Assembly: GCF_901709675.1 (NCBI RefSeq) | Contig: NC_051088.1 | Span: 9,078,193 to 9,142,192, forward strand | Reading direction: 5' to 3' | Origin: Syngnathus acus | Taxonomy: Eukaryota > Chordata > Actinopteri > Syngnathiformes > Syngnathidae | DNA: 64,000 nt | In this document: one piece after another, positions 21,204 to 32,215 of the stretch | Numbering within the stretch: position 1 is the first letter of the stretch | How the letters are laid out: every line of letters begins with the position of its first letter | Program-made: the position numbers and the translations under genes | The notes under the pieces: model-generated | What the model was told of the DNA's origin: nothing | Database searches by the model: none | Seen by the model: only the letters and a program-made list of their open reading frames with translations

Positions 21204-23652
21204 TTATGAAGATAACCTGTTAAATTACTTTGACCTTGACTATGACACTTTCCTTGGTAAAGGTCATATGATAAGTCTCTCCAGCCTTCCCTCTCTTTCT
21301 TTCTCCCTCTCTCTACCCCCCACACCCGCACACACACGTCTTTGCATTCTCAGCCTCCCACATATTGTCTCTTCTCTCCAGCCCATTCTTCCAGTTGACT
21401 CTTTCGGTTGTGTGTATGTGTTCATATGTGTGTGTTGCAATGTAGCTGACAGCAGATATCGTATACAAACTATAAACAGAAAACCAATATATGCATGACT
21501 GCAAAATATCTGTCAAAGTCCTGACTGCTGAAAATACCAGTGTGTTATGCATAAAATAACATCTTGGATACACTTCAGGCTGAACTTAATCTCACCCCCT
21601 TGGTTGTTGCACCCTGACCCACACTGCTAGCAGAGCTCTCTCTCTCTCCCACTTGGAGATTTTTATGTCAGGCAATGCCTGGTAGGCTCTACTTGTAGAT
21701 AAATGTGTCAGTATTTGCCCAGGTTATCTGCACTCGTCTAGCAATGGATGAGCTCACCGTGTATCACAACACCGTGTAAGCTCCTAAAAAGTGGGAGACC
21801 CTTGAAAGCGCGACTGTGTTTGTCACCTTAAATCCACCGCAATCAATGTCACAAAAGAGAGAAAAGATCTTGGACATTGTTTCAATGTTAGTTAACAAAC
21901 ACTGATCTTGCGTAAAGGTTTGTGAAACTTTATGAAGCAAGCAAATTTAATTTCCCTCACTCAGCTTAGATTTGTCTATAAAAGCACTTTAACTGCGGCT
22001 GCAAATTAAAGCCTGAACATAAAGCAAAAATAAGACACATGTAAAAAAAAAAAAAGAGTTGTAACAGTAAATTAGAATGCATTAAAACAGTATGGAGACT
22101 ATAACAGCTAAATAAATTCTAATCACGTTGAGTTGAAAGCCAAAGAATAAAAATGTGTAATATTACATTGGACAGATTTAAACTAATTACACACTATTAA
22201 GTAATAGTAGTAGTATTTTGTATTCCAAGCATGTGTACATTTGTGCATATGTAAGGACATTATGTCATCACATGAGTGAAAGGTAAACAAGCCACTCATG
22301 ACACTATTATACGCAAAGTAGAAAGTCTCAGATGCCAAGGGTTAGATGATATTGGTAGATACATTTAGCTATATTAAATACTAAAGTTGCAAGTCATTCA
22401 TTATGGGAAACAGTGACGTATTTAAAAGTTGCGAGCACAGTCTAGCTACGAGATCTGTCTTTGCGCTTCTCCATGGGAACAAGAAGTCTGGATGATTTTG
22501 AACAAATGATTGAATCTTGATTGTCAATGTCCGTTGCCAGGCAACAAAATGTACTTTGAAGGCTCAATTTGCACAAGAAACATGAAACAATGACCAACAT
22601 GGGGAGGCCTAACGGCATTCGCTATTAAAGCGCACCGAGATCTTAAATGGAAAGAGAACACAAGGGAGGAGGAGAAAGAGGAAAAGATGGGGCTCTCCTT
22701 GGTGGAGGAGAATTGGTGGATGATTTCGACAGCTCACGTATTTATTTATAAATGTTATGTAAAAAAAAGAAGTCCTTCAGCAAATATAGTGCAAAACAGA
22801 CATCATCCATTCACTTTTGAAACTGTGCGCTTTAAAACGTACACGCATCCAATAACCTGTCTCATTTAATTGTTGGCCAACAAAAACCTTATGTGGGAGG
22901 AGTAAGAGCAATGCAAGCCCATTAATCTGTATTGTGACCAGTTATCTACTTAACTAGTTTGAGCGCAGGCGAGGAGTTACGCTCCACAAAAGTATCCCAT
23001 GGCTAAAATGGGATCTTTAGAAATAATTTCAAAATTGTTTGGGGCTTCTGGTTTGGTCACATCCCAAACAATAGTGCTGATGCTACTTAGGGCATAAAAA
23101 AGAAAACATCAGACGTGTGCTATGTTATCCAACATATTGTGTGGACATGGTCGATTAAATGCTACTTTGAGACCATTTGTGGACCTCCTGGATTCATCTG
23201 AAGAGACCAGAGGAAAAAACTGCTGTGTTCAAGTGTTTATTAATTAACTCATTTCTACCCACTGGGTCTACCAACTGCTGAGTTTCTTTCTCTACACTCC
23301 TACTGGACTTTTACCAGCTATCAACACACATAATCGGCAAATGAAAGTTAGGTAGCTCAGGGTTGGCATGAGGGTGAGGGGCTCACTTCATCTCGGTCAC
23401 ATGACTGTTAGTCATGACTGGATCGAGTGAACAATGTCTTTGATTAGAAAAATATTGATGTGTACACTGCAGAGGCACTACTCTGTGGGTGCATTGAAAA
23501 TCTGATGGAGATATTTACCAGCAGCAAAAATAAATACATATCTGCTACAGTATATTTGTTTTTCACTCGTGAAGAAAAAAAAATCATATAATGTACCTAG
23601 AAAGCAGCAGTTCCATGAAGTGAAAAGCCGGAGATCCTGCTAAAGCTTATAT

Positions 23653-23689
23653 TGTGTGTGTGTGTGTGTGTGTGTGTGCATGTGTGTGT
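23653..23689. repeat. (TG)n microsatellite
   Basis: Thirteen TG units, then CA, then further TG units. Confidence 0.95.
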
Positions 23690-24484
23690 TTGTCTGCTTT
23701 GTTTTCCCCATCCAAACATGCTGGGAGTGATATGACAATACGTAAATGGACATATTGGGACACAATTCCTTAAATCCAATTTGTTGCACTAGCTTAGATT
23801 TGTAGATGGAGCCTCTCGCAGCTGGGTAAAAAGCAAACTACTCCCTGGATCGAACTCTAACCAATCAAAGGGCACATCCAGTAAAGCAATCTGCCATGAT
23901 GTGTTTTTTGTTGTTGTTAGTTTTATTTTGTTTGTTTCTGAATGAGCGCGCTTGTCTGTTTTTAAGTCCTTGTGATCTCTCAAGCATCATCAGTCACGGC
24001 CTAAAGACTGTTCCAATTCAAATTACGAATAAACCAAGAACGCGCGGAATACCCGGATGAGTCTCTTGTCAGCTATCTTAAGTCAAGGATTCGTCGGTTG
24101 GGTATTTGTGAACACAGTTAGGATGCATTTAGTGCCGCTATCATGGAAACACAACCATTCCAGTACATTCAGAGACTCGCGTTTGGGAAGACAATAGTTG
24201 GCGGCTTCACAAGACCGTACTCTGCATTCTTGATATTGATGGACAGCTTTTGTCATTTAATTGCTTCTGTATTTGTTTTTCTCTGTTATTAAATATGCTA
24301 ATGATATCCTGCTATTTTGTTGTGAGTTCATTTCCTGAGTTTCTTTGTTGTTTTGAATTGCTGTCTTAATAATCCTACGCACCTTTGTTCTTTTGTTAAT
24401 AAATAATTTTGGAGATTACTAGTGCTCCCAGGGTTTTGCCTTCCTGCAACCATGAAAAACTGTGACACAATCACATTCTACATT

Positions 24485-24751
24485 CATGCATGTTCTCCCC
24501 ATGCTGCATGTTTTCCCCATGCTGGGGTGGATTTCCCATCTTAGTATTTTTCTCATATCCCCCAAGACATGTATGTTACGTTTATTGACTGCTCAATTTT
24601 TTTTTCCCGGAACTCAAGATGTGCTGTGAACGGGTGTCTTTTTTGTCAAGGGCAGTCCCCGCCTTTCGCCCTATTTATGCAATGCTGGGATAAGCTCCAG
24701 ATCACTTGTCACCCTATGCGAGGGCAAGCAGGACAAAATGAATGGATGGAA
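24485..24751 (+). mobile_element. Degenerate L2-like LINE/SINE 3' end
   Basis: The plus strand contains TGCATGTTCTCCCCATGC, a variant CCCAAGACATGTATGTTA box, GCTGGGATAAGCTCCAG and a terminal AATGAATGGATGGA. These occur in the order found in the abundant fish L2-type retroposon tail. Internal parts are diverged. It encodes no protein. Confidence 0.65.
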
Positions 24752-25017
24752 GCACATCTGGTGACAGATGTTTAACTAATAAAAAAAACGACACAAACAT
24801 ATAATTGGAATGTTCTCTATTCGTCTGACATACTGAATAGCAAACTAAGGTCTCTAGCCCATCCTCTTATTTTAAGGAAGTTGTTTACAAAGAAAGGCTG
24901 TACACAGAAAGCCTTTTTAAAGTTTTAATAACATACTGACATTTCTTTCCAAACACTGCCTGTGAGGTGGCAGTAATACCGCAGCAACACGGTAGCACAG
25001 CACTAACAGGGCTAGTT

Positions 25018-25255
25018 AAAAAAAATACCAGTAAAAGTCACTGAGGGCCGTCGTCTTCATCCTCCTCCTGTGCACTGAAACCAAACAACGGTGCCAAACA
25101 ACAGCGGTCCACAGCCTTTTTACGAGTGTATAAAAGGGATCAAGTCATCACAAAAATCACGAAAAATCCATAGATACGCCGCACCGGACGACAAGCTGCA
25201 GGGTTCAAAACTTGAGCAAAAAGTAGTGGCTTATAGTCTGGAAATTACGGTACTG
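25018..25255 (-). repeat. Fragment of a dispersed fish repeat (TACCGTAATTTCCAGAC family)
   Basis: On the minus strand the segment starts TACCGTAATTTCCAGACTAT and continues with CCCTGCAGCTTGTCGTCC and ATCTATGGATTTTTCGTG. This layout is seen repeatedly in fish DNA as a nonautonomous DNA-transposon-like repeat. The family name is not certain. Confidence 0.5.
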
Positions 25256-26000
25256 TGATTCTTCCTTTCTATCAACAACAGTGGGAGTACGACTATACTG
25301 TAGATTTAATGATAATCTCACAACGCTCAATAAATCCCGAGGGCTGAAACATACCCGACAATAGTTGAATTATTGATGAGTGTCCCGTGAAGAAACTTTG
25401 ACATTGATCACCTCACAAAAAATCCCTTTCCACTGAAGTCATTGTGTGTGTGGAACAATGGCAAAGAACAGCCTGGGGGAAGTGACATCAGTGATATTGG
25501 TCAGTTATCTGTATATAGCGCTCAACAAAGCATTCTTTTTTTTTTGCCTTCATGATTCACACTTACTTTGTATGTATTCTCCTTCAGCATACACACCACA
25601 CACAAACGCACGCGCACACACATATTCATGCATGCATAACAGGCCTACCCGCTAAAACAGCCCAGATCACCTGTCAATCACGGCTTTAAAATAAACCCTT
25701 TTATGCACTTTTGCAAATTTATGGGCCGAACATAAGGTGTTTGGTTCCTTCTATGAATGTTAAGTAGTTACATGCATGAGAAGCTATCAGGCTCCAATAA
25801 TATAATTGGACTCTACCATACTGACTTAACACGATATATGGCACTCAATGAATTGGAACTATAAGACTTTACTTTTCGAAACATGACTAGAGCTATCTTT
25901 TATTGTAATATGACAGTGGTGACTAATCACATAGTGTTCATTTTTCCTTAGTGAGTAAAATATGTAGCTTGCCTTTTCTGTATATAGATATAATTACATA

Positions 26001-26044
26001 CACGCACGCACGCACGCACACACGCACGTATATATATATGTGTG
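26001..26044. repeat. Compound (ACGC)n/(AC)n/(TA)n microsatellite
   Basis: CACG tetramers are followed by CACA and then a TATATATATG run. The composition is alternating purine-pyrimidine throughout. Confidence 0.9.
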
Positions 26045-26309
26045 TATGTACATTATATTTTAATATTAATATGTTTTTATAGCTATTGACAGAGAAATAC
26101 CATGCATCTACTGTGCCCTCATGAGTCATGTGGGTCTATTCTCATCAGTCACTTGACATGACTAATATATTTGATTCCCTGACGGATATGGCGTTCATAT
26201 TCTTGTCATCACTCAATGTGGACATTGAAGCGTTCATGCATGCTGAGAACTAAACTAAATATTGACAGAGCTGGATACAACCGCGAAGAGCCGGTAAACA
26301 GGTACCCAC

Positions 26310-26340
26310 ATAGGACATGGAACCATGGACCATGTCCTAT
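26310..26340. repeat. Perfect 11-bp inverted repeat, 9-nt spacer
   Basis: Arms ATAGGACATGG and CCATGTCCTAT are exact reverse complements around AACCATGGA. It could form a small hairpin or bind a dimeric protein; nothing more can be said. Confidence 0.8.
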
Positions 26341-26604
26341 TTATACATTTATTTGCTAAAGCAGTGCCCGGTTCTAAAATGAAAGCAATGAACGCTTTAA
26401 ATCCTTATTGTGATGTCCATAGCAATTATGAAGACCAATAGCTTTGGACCTGGCTCTTTGAAGTCAATATTGTTTTGATTAAGGTGGGGGTGGGGATCAA
26501 TCCTTGAGTTAAATTAATTCTATGTCCACCTACACATTACCATATCTTTGTGTTATGCTCTATTGATTGATGACGTTAATTGGCTGATTCCTTATCACAG
26601 GTCC

Positions 26605-26690
26605 TCGCTTGATGACGGCTGGGATAGGCTCCAGCACGCCCGCGACCCCCGTGGGGACAAAGCGGTACAGAAAATGGATGGATGGATGTA
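26605..26690 (+). mobile_element. L2-like retroposon tail
   Basis: GCTGGGATAGGCTCCAGCAC, CCCGCGACCCCCGTGGGG and ACAAAGCGGTACAGAAAATG, ending in GGATGGATG. This is close to the intact consensus as I recall it, so it is younger than the other copies here. Confidence 0.8.
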
Positions 26691-26810
26691 CTACGCACAT
26701 GACAACCCCCTTTCAGGCTAGATATGCACAAAAGAAGAAGTGTATCCAAATAGTAAGGCACAGTTCCATCAAGTCCAATCGTCCAAAGTGTGGCTCCATA
26801 TTGAATGTGT

Positions 26811-26831
26811 TTCAGCACCACGGACAGCAAC
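26811..26831 (+). promoter_or_regulatory. RE1/NRSE (REST/NRSF binding site), near-perfect
   Basis: The first 18 bases, TTCAGCACCACGGACAGC, match the canonical 21-bp RE1 exactly. The last three are AAC where the consensus has GCC, giving 19 of 21. REST silences neuronal genes in non-neuronal cells through such sites. This one lies about 6.4 kb upstream of the first ATG of chrna4, a neuron-specific receptor gene and the only neuronal gene nearby. The match is seen directly; REST binding and action on chrna4 are inferred. Confidence 0.85.
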
Positions 26832-27031
26832 CATGCAGAAAAAGCAGCAACAAGGATTCAACCGAGCAGTCACACACTTTTGAGCAGTTTTGTGTGGGCT
26901 CCTTTTACTTACTTGAAGTACAACTGGCGACGAACCATCAATGTAAATACTCTTTCAGCAATTGCACATTTCTAATGCACATTTAAATTACTGAGAACGC
27001 CGATGCTTGTACATGATCAGCTGTGTTGAGA

Positions 27032-27105
27032 ATGGATGGATGGATGGATGGATGGATGGATGGATGGATGGATGGATGGATGGATGGATGGATGGATGGA
27101 TGGAT
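27032..27105. repeat. (ATGG)n microsatellite
   Basis: About eighteen uninterrupted ATGG/GGAT tetramers. This is the usual tail of the fish L2-like retroposon, so it may be the expanded end of a lost insertion. Confidence 0.95.
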
Positions 27106-27604
27106 ATATGAGGAGAATCCATATGAACATCTTCACAGCCACATGAGATATACACCAAAAAAAAAAAAAAAACACTGCTAAGAGCAGTTTAATGCCATCT
27201 TGATTACTGTACACAATCCTTATAATCCTCTGCGGTCTCTACTTAGTCTGTTTTTTTATTCTTCCAGGTGCCATTAATTATTCCTAAACTGCACACCGTT
27301 TAGAGCGTACGCCTGACAGCAGTGGGATTTTATTTGAGAAAGGCCATTGTAAATCCACTCATCCATTTTCTATAATGCGTACCTTGTTCAAGGTCGGAGG
27401 GGAGCCGATGTTCACCCGAACTGACATTAGCTGAAAAGCAGACTAAACTTCTGATCCACATGTAATGACTGATAATAAATGTGTTTAGCAAAATTTTTAA
27501 TTTACCCTAAAGTTACCAAATACGGTTGTCTGCAAATAGCAGTGCTCAGTGGATATGAATAAAAAAGAAACTTATTACTATTCCTACTACAGATTCTTTT
27601 TCAA

Positions 27605-27960
27605 GTGTTACGTAGCCTAAATAGATAGAATAGAATAGAATAGATCTTTATTGTCATTGTCACACATGTACAACGAAATTTAAAAAGTGCCAACCGATCA
27701 GCGCATGAGATAGAAAAAAATAAAAAATAGAATAAATAGAATAAAACAGATAAGAAATACAAGCTAAAACCCACAGAAGAACATACACAGACATATTCAT
27801 TTACGTTTAGCGGCATTCAATGTGACTACCCGCCGTAGGGTAAAAACTGTTGGCGAATCTGCTAGTCCTTGACCTAATTGATCTATAGCGTCTGCCTGAT
27901 GGCAACAGTTCGAAAAGGGAGTGGCCATGGTGGGAAGTGTCCTTCAGTCATGGATAATGA
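27605..27960 (-). mobile_element. 3' end of a LINE: ORF2 C-terminus and 3' UTR
   Basis: The minus strand reads HSLFELLPSGRRYRSIRSRT then SRFANSFYPTA before a stop. This is the well-known FELLPSGRRYRxxxxRTxRxxNSFxPxA terminus of fish non-LTR reverse-transcriptase proteins. After it come the 3' UTR with TTTCGTTGTACATGTGTGAC and a TAGAATAGAATA-type tail (plus-strand view at about 27630-27650). The insertion is 5' truncated, as is normal for LINEs. Confidence 0.85.
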
Positions 27961-30900
27961 CATTACATTGCCCAAGTCACCCAGAAGTCCAGTTAGATAG
28001 CGCTGATGTATTTGCCATAATATTTGCAGCGACACATTACAATTCCAAATATTTTATTGGACAAAAAGAGAAGTCACTAAAATGTGACAAAAGTCAAGTA
28101 AAATAAAATTTGGTGATTTTTGGATTCATCTCCTGAGCCATTAATTTTCAGGTATGCCTCGCTTAACCCATCCTTCAGAGAGTTGTTCAAATTCTTCAGA
28201 ATATTTTTTTTATTTAATTCCACAGTGGTTCCTCGATACCCGGATGAAGTGATGAGTGTGTACAGCAATACTTTTTTCGCAAGCATGTTTCCTATATCGA
28301 GACATTTCTCATCCCCCTTTATTGCTTTCTAATGTAATAAAATATCACATTAGCCAGCAATATACATAAGCAGCAGTCAGATTCCAATTTTGCACACATA
28401 GTAAATCACAATAAGAAGTGTTTCTGCCAAGCCTCCCTTCAATGATATTGCTGCAGGATGTTATACTGAGCAACTGTTAAACATGTGTCAGCAAAATATC
28501 AGAGAAAAAAAAAAGAACCAGAGGAGTCCGCTTGGTGTTAGATGTAAATTCCCTTAACCTTCATGGAAATGACATTCTATTTTTATGAAGAGCCATGAAT
28601 GCAGTTTACTTCTGGAGTCTATCTAGCAGACGACATCTTGGGCTGGTTGCTAATCAATCCCAGATTATGAATAAGGAAAATGGAAATACACCCAACAACA
28701 ATATCAAGTAAGTCGGCTGAACCACTAAATAACCAATGGCCTTAAGATTATTTTGTGATCACACCACAAAGGAGTAACAAAGGGACCCCAAACAAATAAA
28801 ACTTGAATTCCCTAATGTTGAATCACCACAAGATGGTAAAACAATGAAAACGTGCACACTGCATTACTAGTCGAGAGAGCTTTGTGAAAATCAGTCTACA
28901 GTCTAAGTTTAAAACTAAATTCTGTGGAATCTTTTCACTGTGCCTGGTTTTAAGTGCCGACATCTTGCAATTCCAACAATAGAGAAAAAGATTCAAGAAG
29001 CCGGATCAAAAAGGGGGATTGCGGTATCAGCTCAGTCTCTATTCACAGCAAATCAAATATGCAGGAAATTGATGATTTTTTTATTCTTCCAATTTCTATG
29101 TTGCTAAAAATAGAACGGCCATAAGACGGCAACCAATTGTGGAATTATATTAACAATATTTACAATTCAAAATTTATAAATAAATAAATAATACTGTACT
29201 GTAAATAAATAATAATGTACCTGTCTGTATTTACTAATGTTTAATGAGCCACAAAAGTCACAGCGCACCCATCAAACAAAAATGCCCCTAAAAGTACGTA
29301 TTTAATTTATTCCCAAATGTATTCAAAAGGTCACTCACATGCTTCTTTTATACTAAATATTTAATATTAAATTGGCAGCTCAGGATGGCTTCTTTTCGGA
29401 TTCACGGGAGACGTTTTAGAATTAACAAGGCATTTCCAAAATGTCAAGTGAATTAGGAGAAATCCCTAGCGCATATTAAAAGTCACTTGTCTATCTTAAA
29501 GGGTGTGCCCCAAATGACACGCGAGCCCGAGCAGCTTCCAATGTTTGTGGCATGTTACAAGACGTTCTCTTATCCATCGTCAATTATAGGTGGCATCACG
29601 CCGTTCACCTGGATGTTCGCATCTGATCCCGCCTCCAGTGGTTTCCACACCGCCACCTCTCCCCCAAAGTGCTCATCCATCAATGACATCATTAGTACTT
29701 GTAACATTTTATCAGGCCACCACCATTATCATACATACATATTACGAAGAAAGGATAAAGTAATCAGTCTGTCACTAAACGATAACTTGTTAATAAATCA
29801 CTCTTTTGTTATCCGATATGCAGGAAGCATACTTTGCAATTTGACAAGCACAAACTTACAAGAATGTCAAGATCGAGCGTTGGGTTTGTAACCTCCTGTT
29901 TGCAAGTCAATTGCCCTTCCACACCCCAAATCCTGTTTTGGGTACTTCCGACATCATAAGAAGACATGGTTGTCACAACCCATATTCTCTTATGAAAACT
30001 GCATTTTTAAAATTGAAAACGTGACAGATGAAATTGCGAGGAGCGGCAGTTTCTGTAATCACAAGGGTGTAGTCTGACAGGAACAAGGCAGTTGGCAATG
30101 AACTGTCTTTTACCGAACAAAACACAGAACTCGGCAATACATGTAATGAATCTAATTCAATGACACAAACTCAAATGCCGGGGATGCAACTAATTATATT
30201 TTTAATATTTGATGAATCTAATGATTGTTTTTGATGAATATATGAATTAGACTTTTGAAAAATATATTTTTTATGTCCATGTTTTTTTTTTTTTAAAACT
30301 GAACATTATTTCAAATTGACAGTTCAGAAAATGCGCAAACATAAATTGATTATGATTCAGTTGATGATCTTGTCCATCACATTTCACAATTTAGGCAAAC
30401 ACAATTTAGGTTTTATCATTATTTTTCAAAGTAATAGCAGATATTTGCAAAAGTCTCATTTTGATTCAAGACAAAGATAACCACCAGTTTGCTTTTTGGA
30501 GGACTACAGAAATCCAAAATATGTACTTTTGAGAGGCTAAAATTCCAAGGATTTAGACAATTTTAAGTTAAACATTCAATCAACTATCAAAATATTTGAT
30601 AAAATATTTTATAATTTAAAATATTCTATAACTTGATGATTGTCTAGTTGCGGATTAATTATTTAATTGTGTCTCTATTTTGTATTGCGGCACGGAACAA
30701 AGTCTATCAATTAATAAAAATAATGAATGGTATAAACGTGTCATGTTGGCCGACATATCTACCTTAACAGGCTACCTTCTAGTTTACAGAGAACAATATA
30801 TGGTAGAAGACCAGACAGAAAGTGGTCTACCATATTTGCTTTTAGGAATGGAGGTAATGGATTTGGGGATGGTTCAATTATGACTCAAGAGCACATAAAT

Positions 30901-31584
30901 TCTCCTATCAACAGTCACTCTAATGTGTGACAGACTCTTCCTCACCACTTAGGAGTTTCCTAAAACAAAAAACAAAAAATACATGTGCCTAGTTTTGGTT
31001 TAATCCTTCTGAACAAACCACGTCAACTCAAAACCATACCTCGATGCTTCACTTGGCAAAGGGATCAAAGTTACCTCCAGTACCTCCCGCATAATGGCAT
31101 CAAGATTCATGTATTATTCACTCACACATTAAAAAGAAATTAAAACACGTGCCTCTTGTCAGATCTGCATCCAAATTTAAGAGGCTCTTCTGCCCCTTCC
31201 AAAAATATAACAGAAATTGGTTGGAGTTATGTAGTTTTTGTAAAGAACTAGAACTAAAGTAATGTATACGTTAAAACCTCACATCTACTTTAAAACAGTA
31301 TACACAGTCAAAGGATGTGTTTCTTTCACATTTGTAAAGGCCAATACATTCTTTCAACTTCAAAGTTGAGGGCTTCAGTCTGTCTCTCTTGCCTTCCTTT
31401 CTCTTTTAATTTAAAGTTACAAAACAAGTTAAACTTTTGTTTCCTCTTTTCATCCATCTCTCATCCTTTCAAATATCATCCATCACAATGTGTCAGCCTG
31501 AAAGCACCTCCTGTTGTTCTCATAGCGACCAGGGTCAAGGGTGCATGCGAGCATGTGTGTGCACGCGCGTGTGTGTATACACGT

Positions 31585-31586
<2 letters not shown>
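27961..31586. other. Gene-desert DNA, no gene recognised
   Basis: AT-rich unique sequence. Open frames up to about 134 codons occur by chance and have no recognisable domain or splice structure. Confidence 0.45.

Positions 31587-31625
<39 letters not shown>
31587..31625. repeat. (GT)19 microsatellite
   Basis: Nineteen GT units, preceded by GCACGCGCGTGTGTG and ACGTACGTG. This is alternating purine-pyrimidine sequence that could adopt Z-DNA. Confidence 0.95.
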
Positions 31626-31626
<1 letters not shown>

Positions 31627-32084
31627 ACTATTTTTAACAATGTGCTGAAGACAACTGACAACCTCCCCATCTACAAACCGTATCAGTAGCCCGTGTCAAA
31701 ATGATGGGGAAAGTAAACTTGGAAACATATTTATTCGAATTCCATCCATCGATTTGCTCTCATTTTTTTCTCTCCGTGTTTATTTTGCTTCCTCAATTTC
31801 ATTTGGTTTTATGCAGGGATTTTGTCTGATAGCAAACGGGAAGCTCAGTATAGTTTGTGTATTTGAATGTTCGGAATAAAAGTTGTCAAACAACACAGCA
31901 CTTGGTCTTATTAGAATTGCATAAAATAGAGCTTATACCCGCTGACATTGTGTGAGAGGCACACTGAAATGGTCACCAATCTATCGCATCACACATACAA
32001 ACAACCAATAACACTCAATCTCACCCATGGTTGAATTTCAAATGAAACTAATATCCATGTTTGAGATGTAATATAGTGTGGATA

Positions 32085-32215
32085 ATTGTTCGACTGTGTC
32101 TCGGCTGGAGACCAGTTCAGGGTGTCCCCCGTCTACTGCCCAAAGTCAACTGGGATAGGCTTCAGAATGCCCGCGGGGCGCGACCCTCGTGAGGATAAAG
32201 TGGTTTGGAAAAAGA
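32085..32215 (+). mobile_element. L2-like retroposon 3' fragment
   Basis: GGAGACCAGTTCAGGGTGT, AACTGGGATAGGCTTCAG, GCGACCCTCGTGAGGATAAA and GTGGTTTGGAAAAAG follow the order of the fish retroposon 3' end. The GGATGGA tail has been lost. Confidence 0.75.

Larger units (their letters stand above)
20776..24484. other. Gene-desert DNA upstream of chrna4
   Basis: No exon or RNA gene is recognised. Content is AT-rich sequence with CA/GT microsatellites, listed separately. Confidence 0.45.

Noticed and set aside
26609-26986. 125-codon plus-strand frame over the L2-like tail and RE1
   Set aside because: No domain, no splice context, and it begins in a retroposon tail; treated as chance.
27032-27105. 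CRISPR-like direct repeats
   Set aside because: Uninterrupted tetramer repeats without spacers in a vertebrate genome; a microsatellite.
27017-27214. Frame with repeating SIHP residues
   Set aside because: It is a translation of the (ATGG)n microsatellite.
29487-29891. 134-codon plus-strand open frame
   Set aside because: No recognisable family, no supporting splice sites, and average composition; expected by chance in 64 kb.
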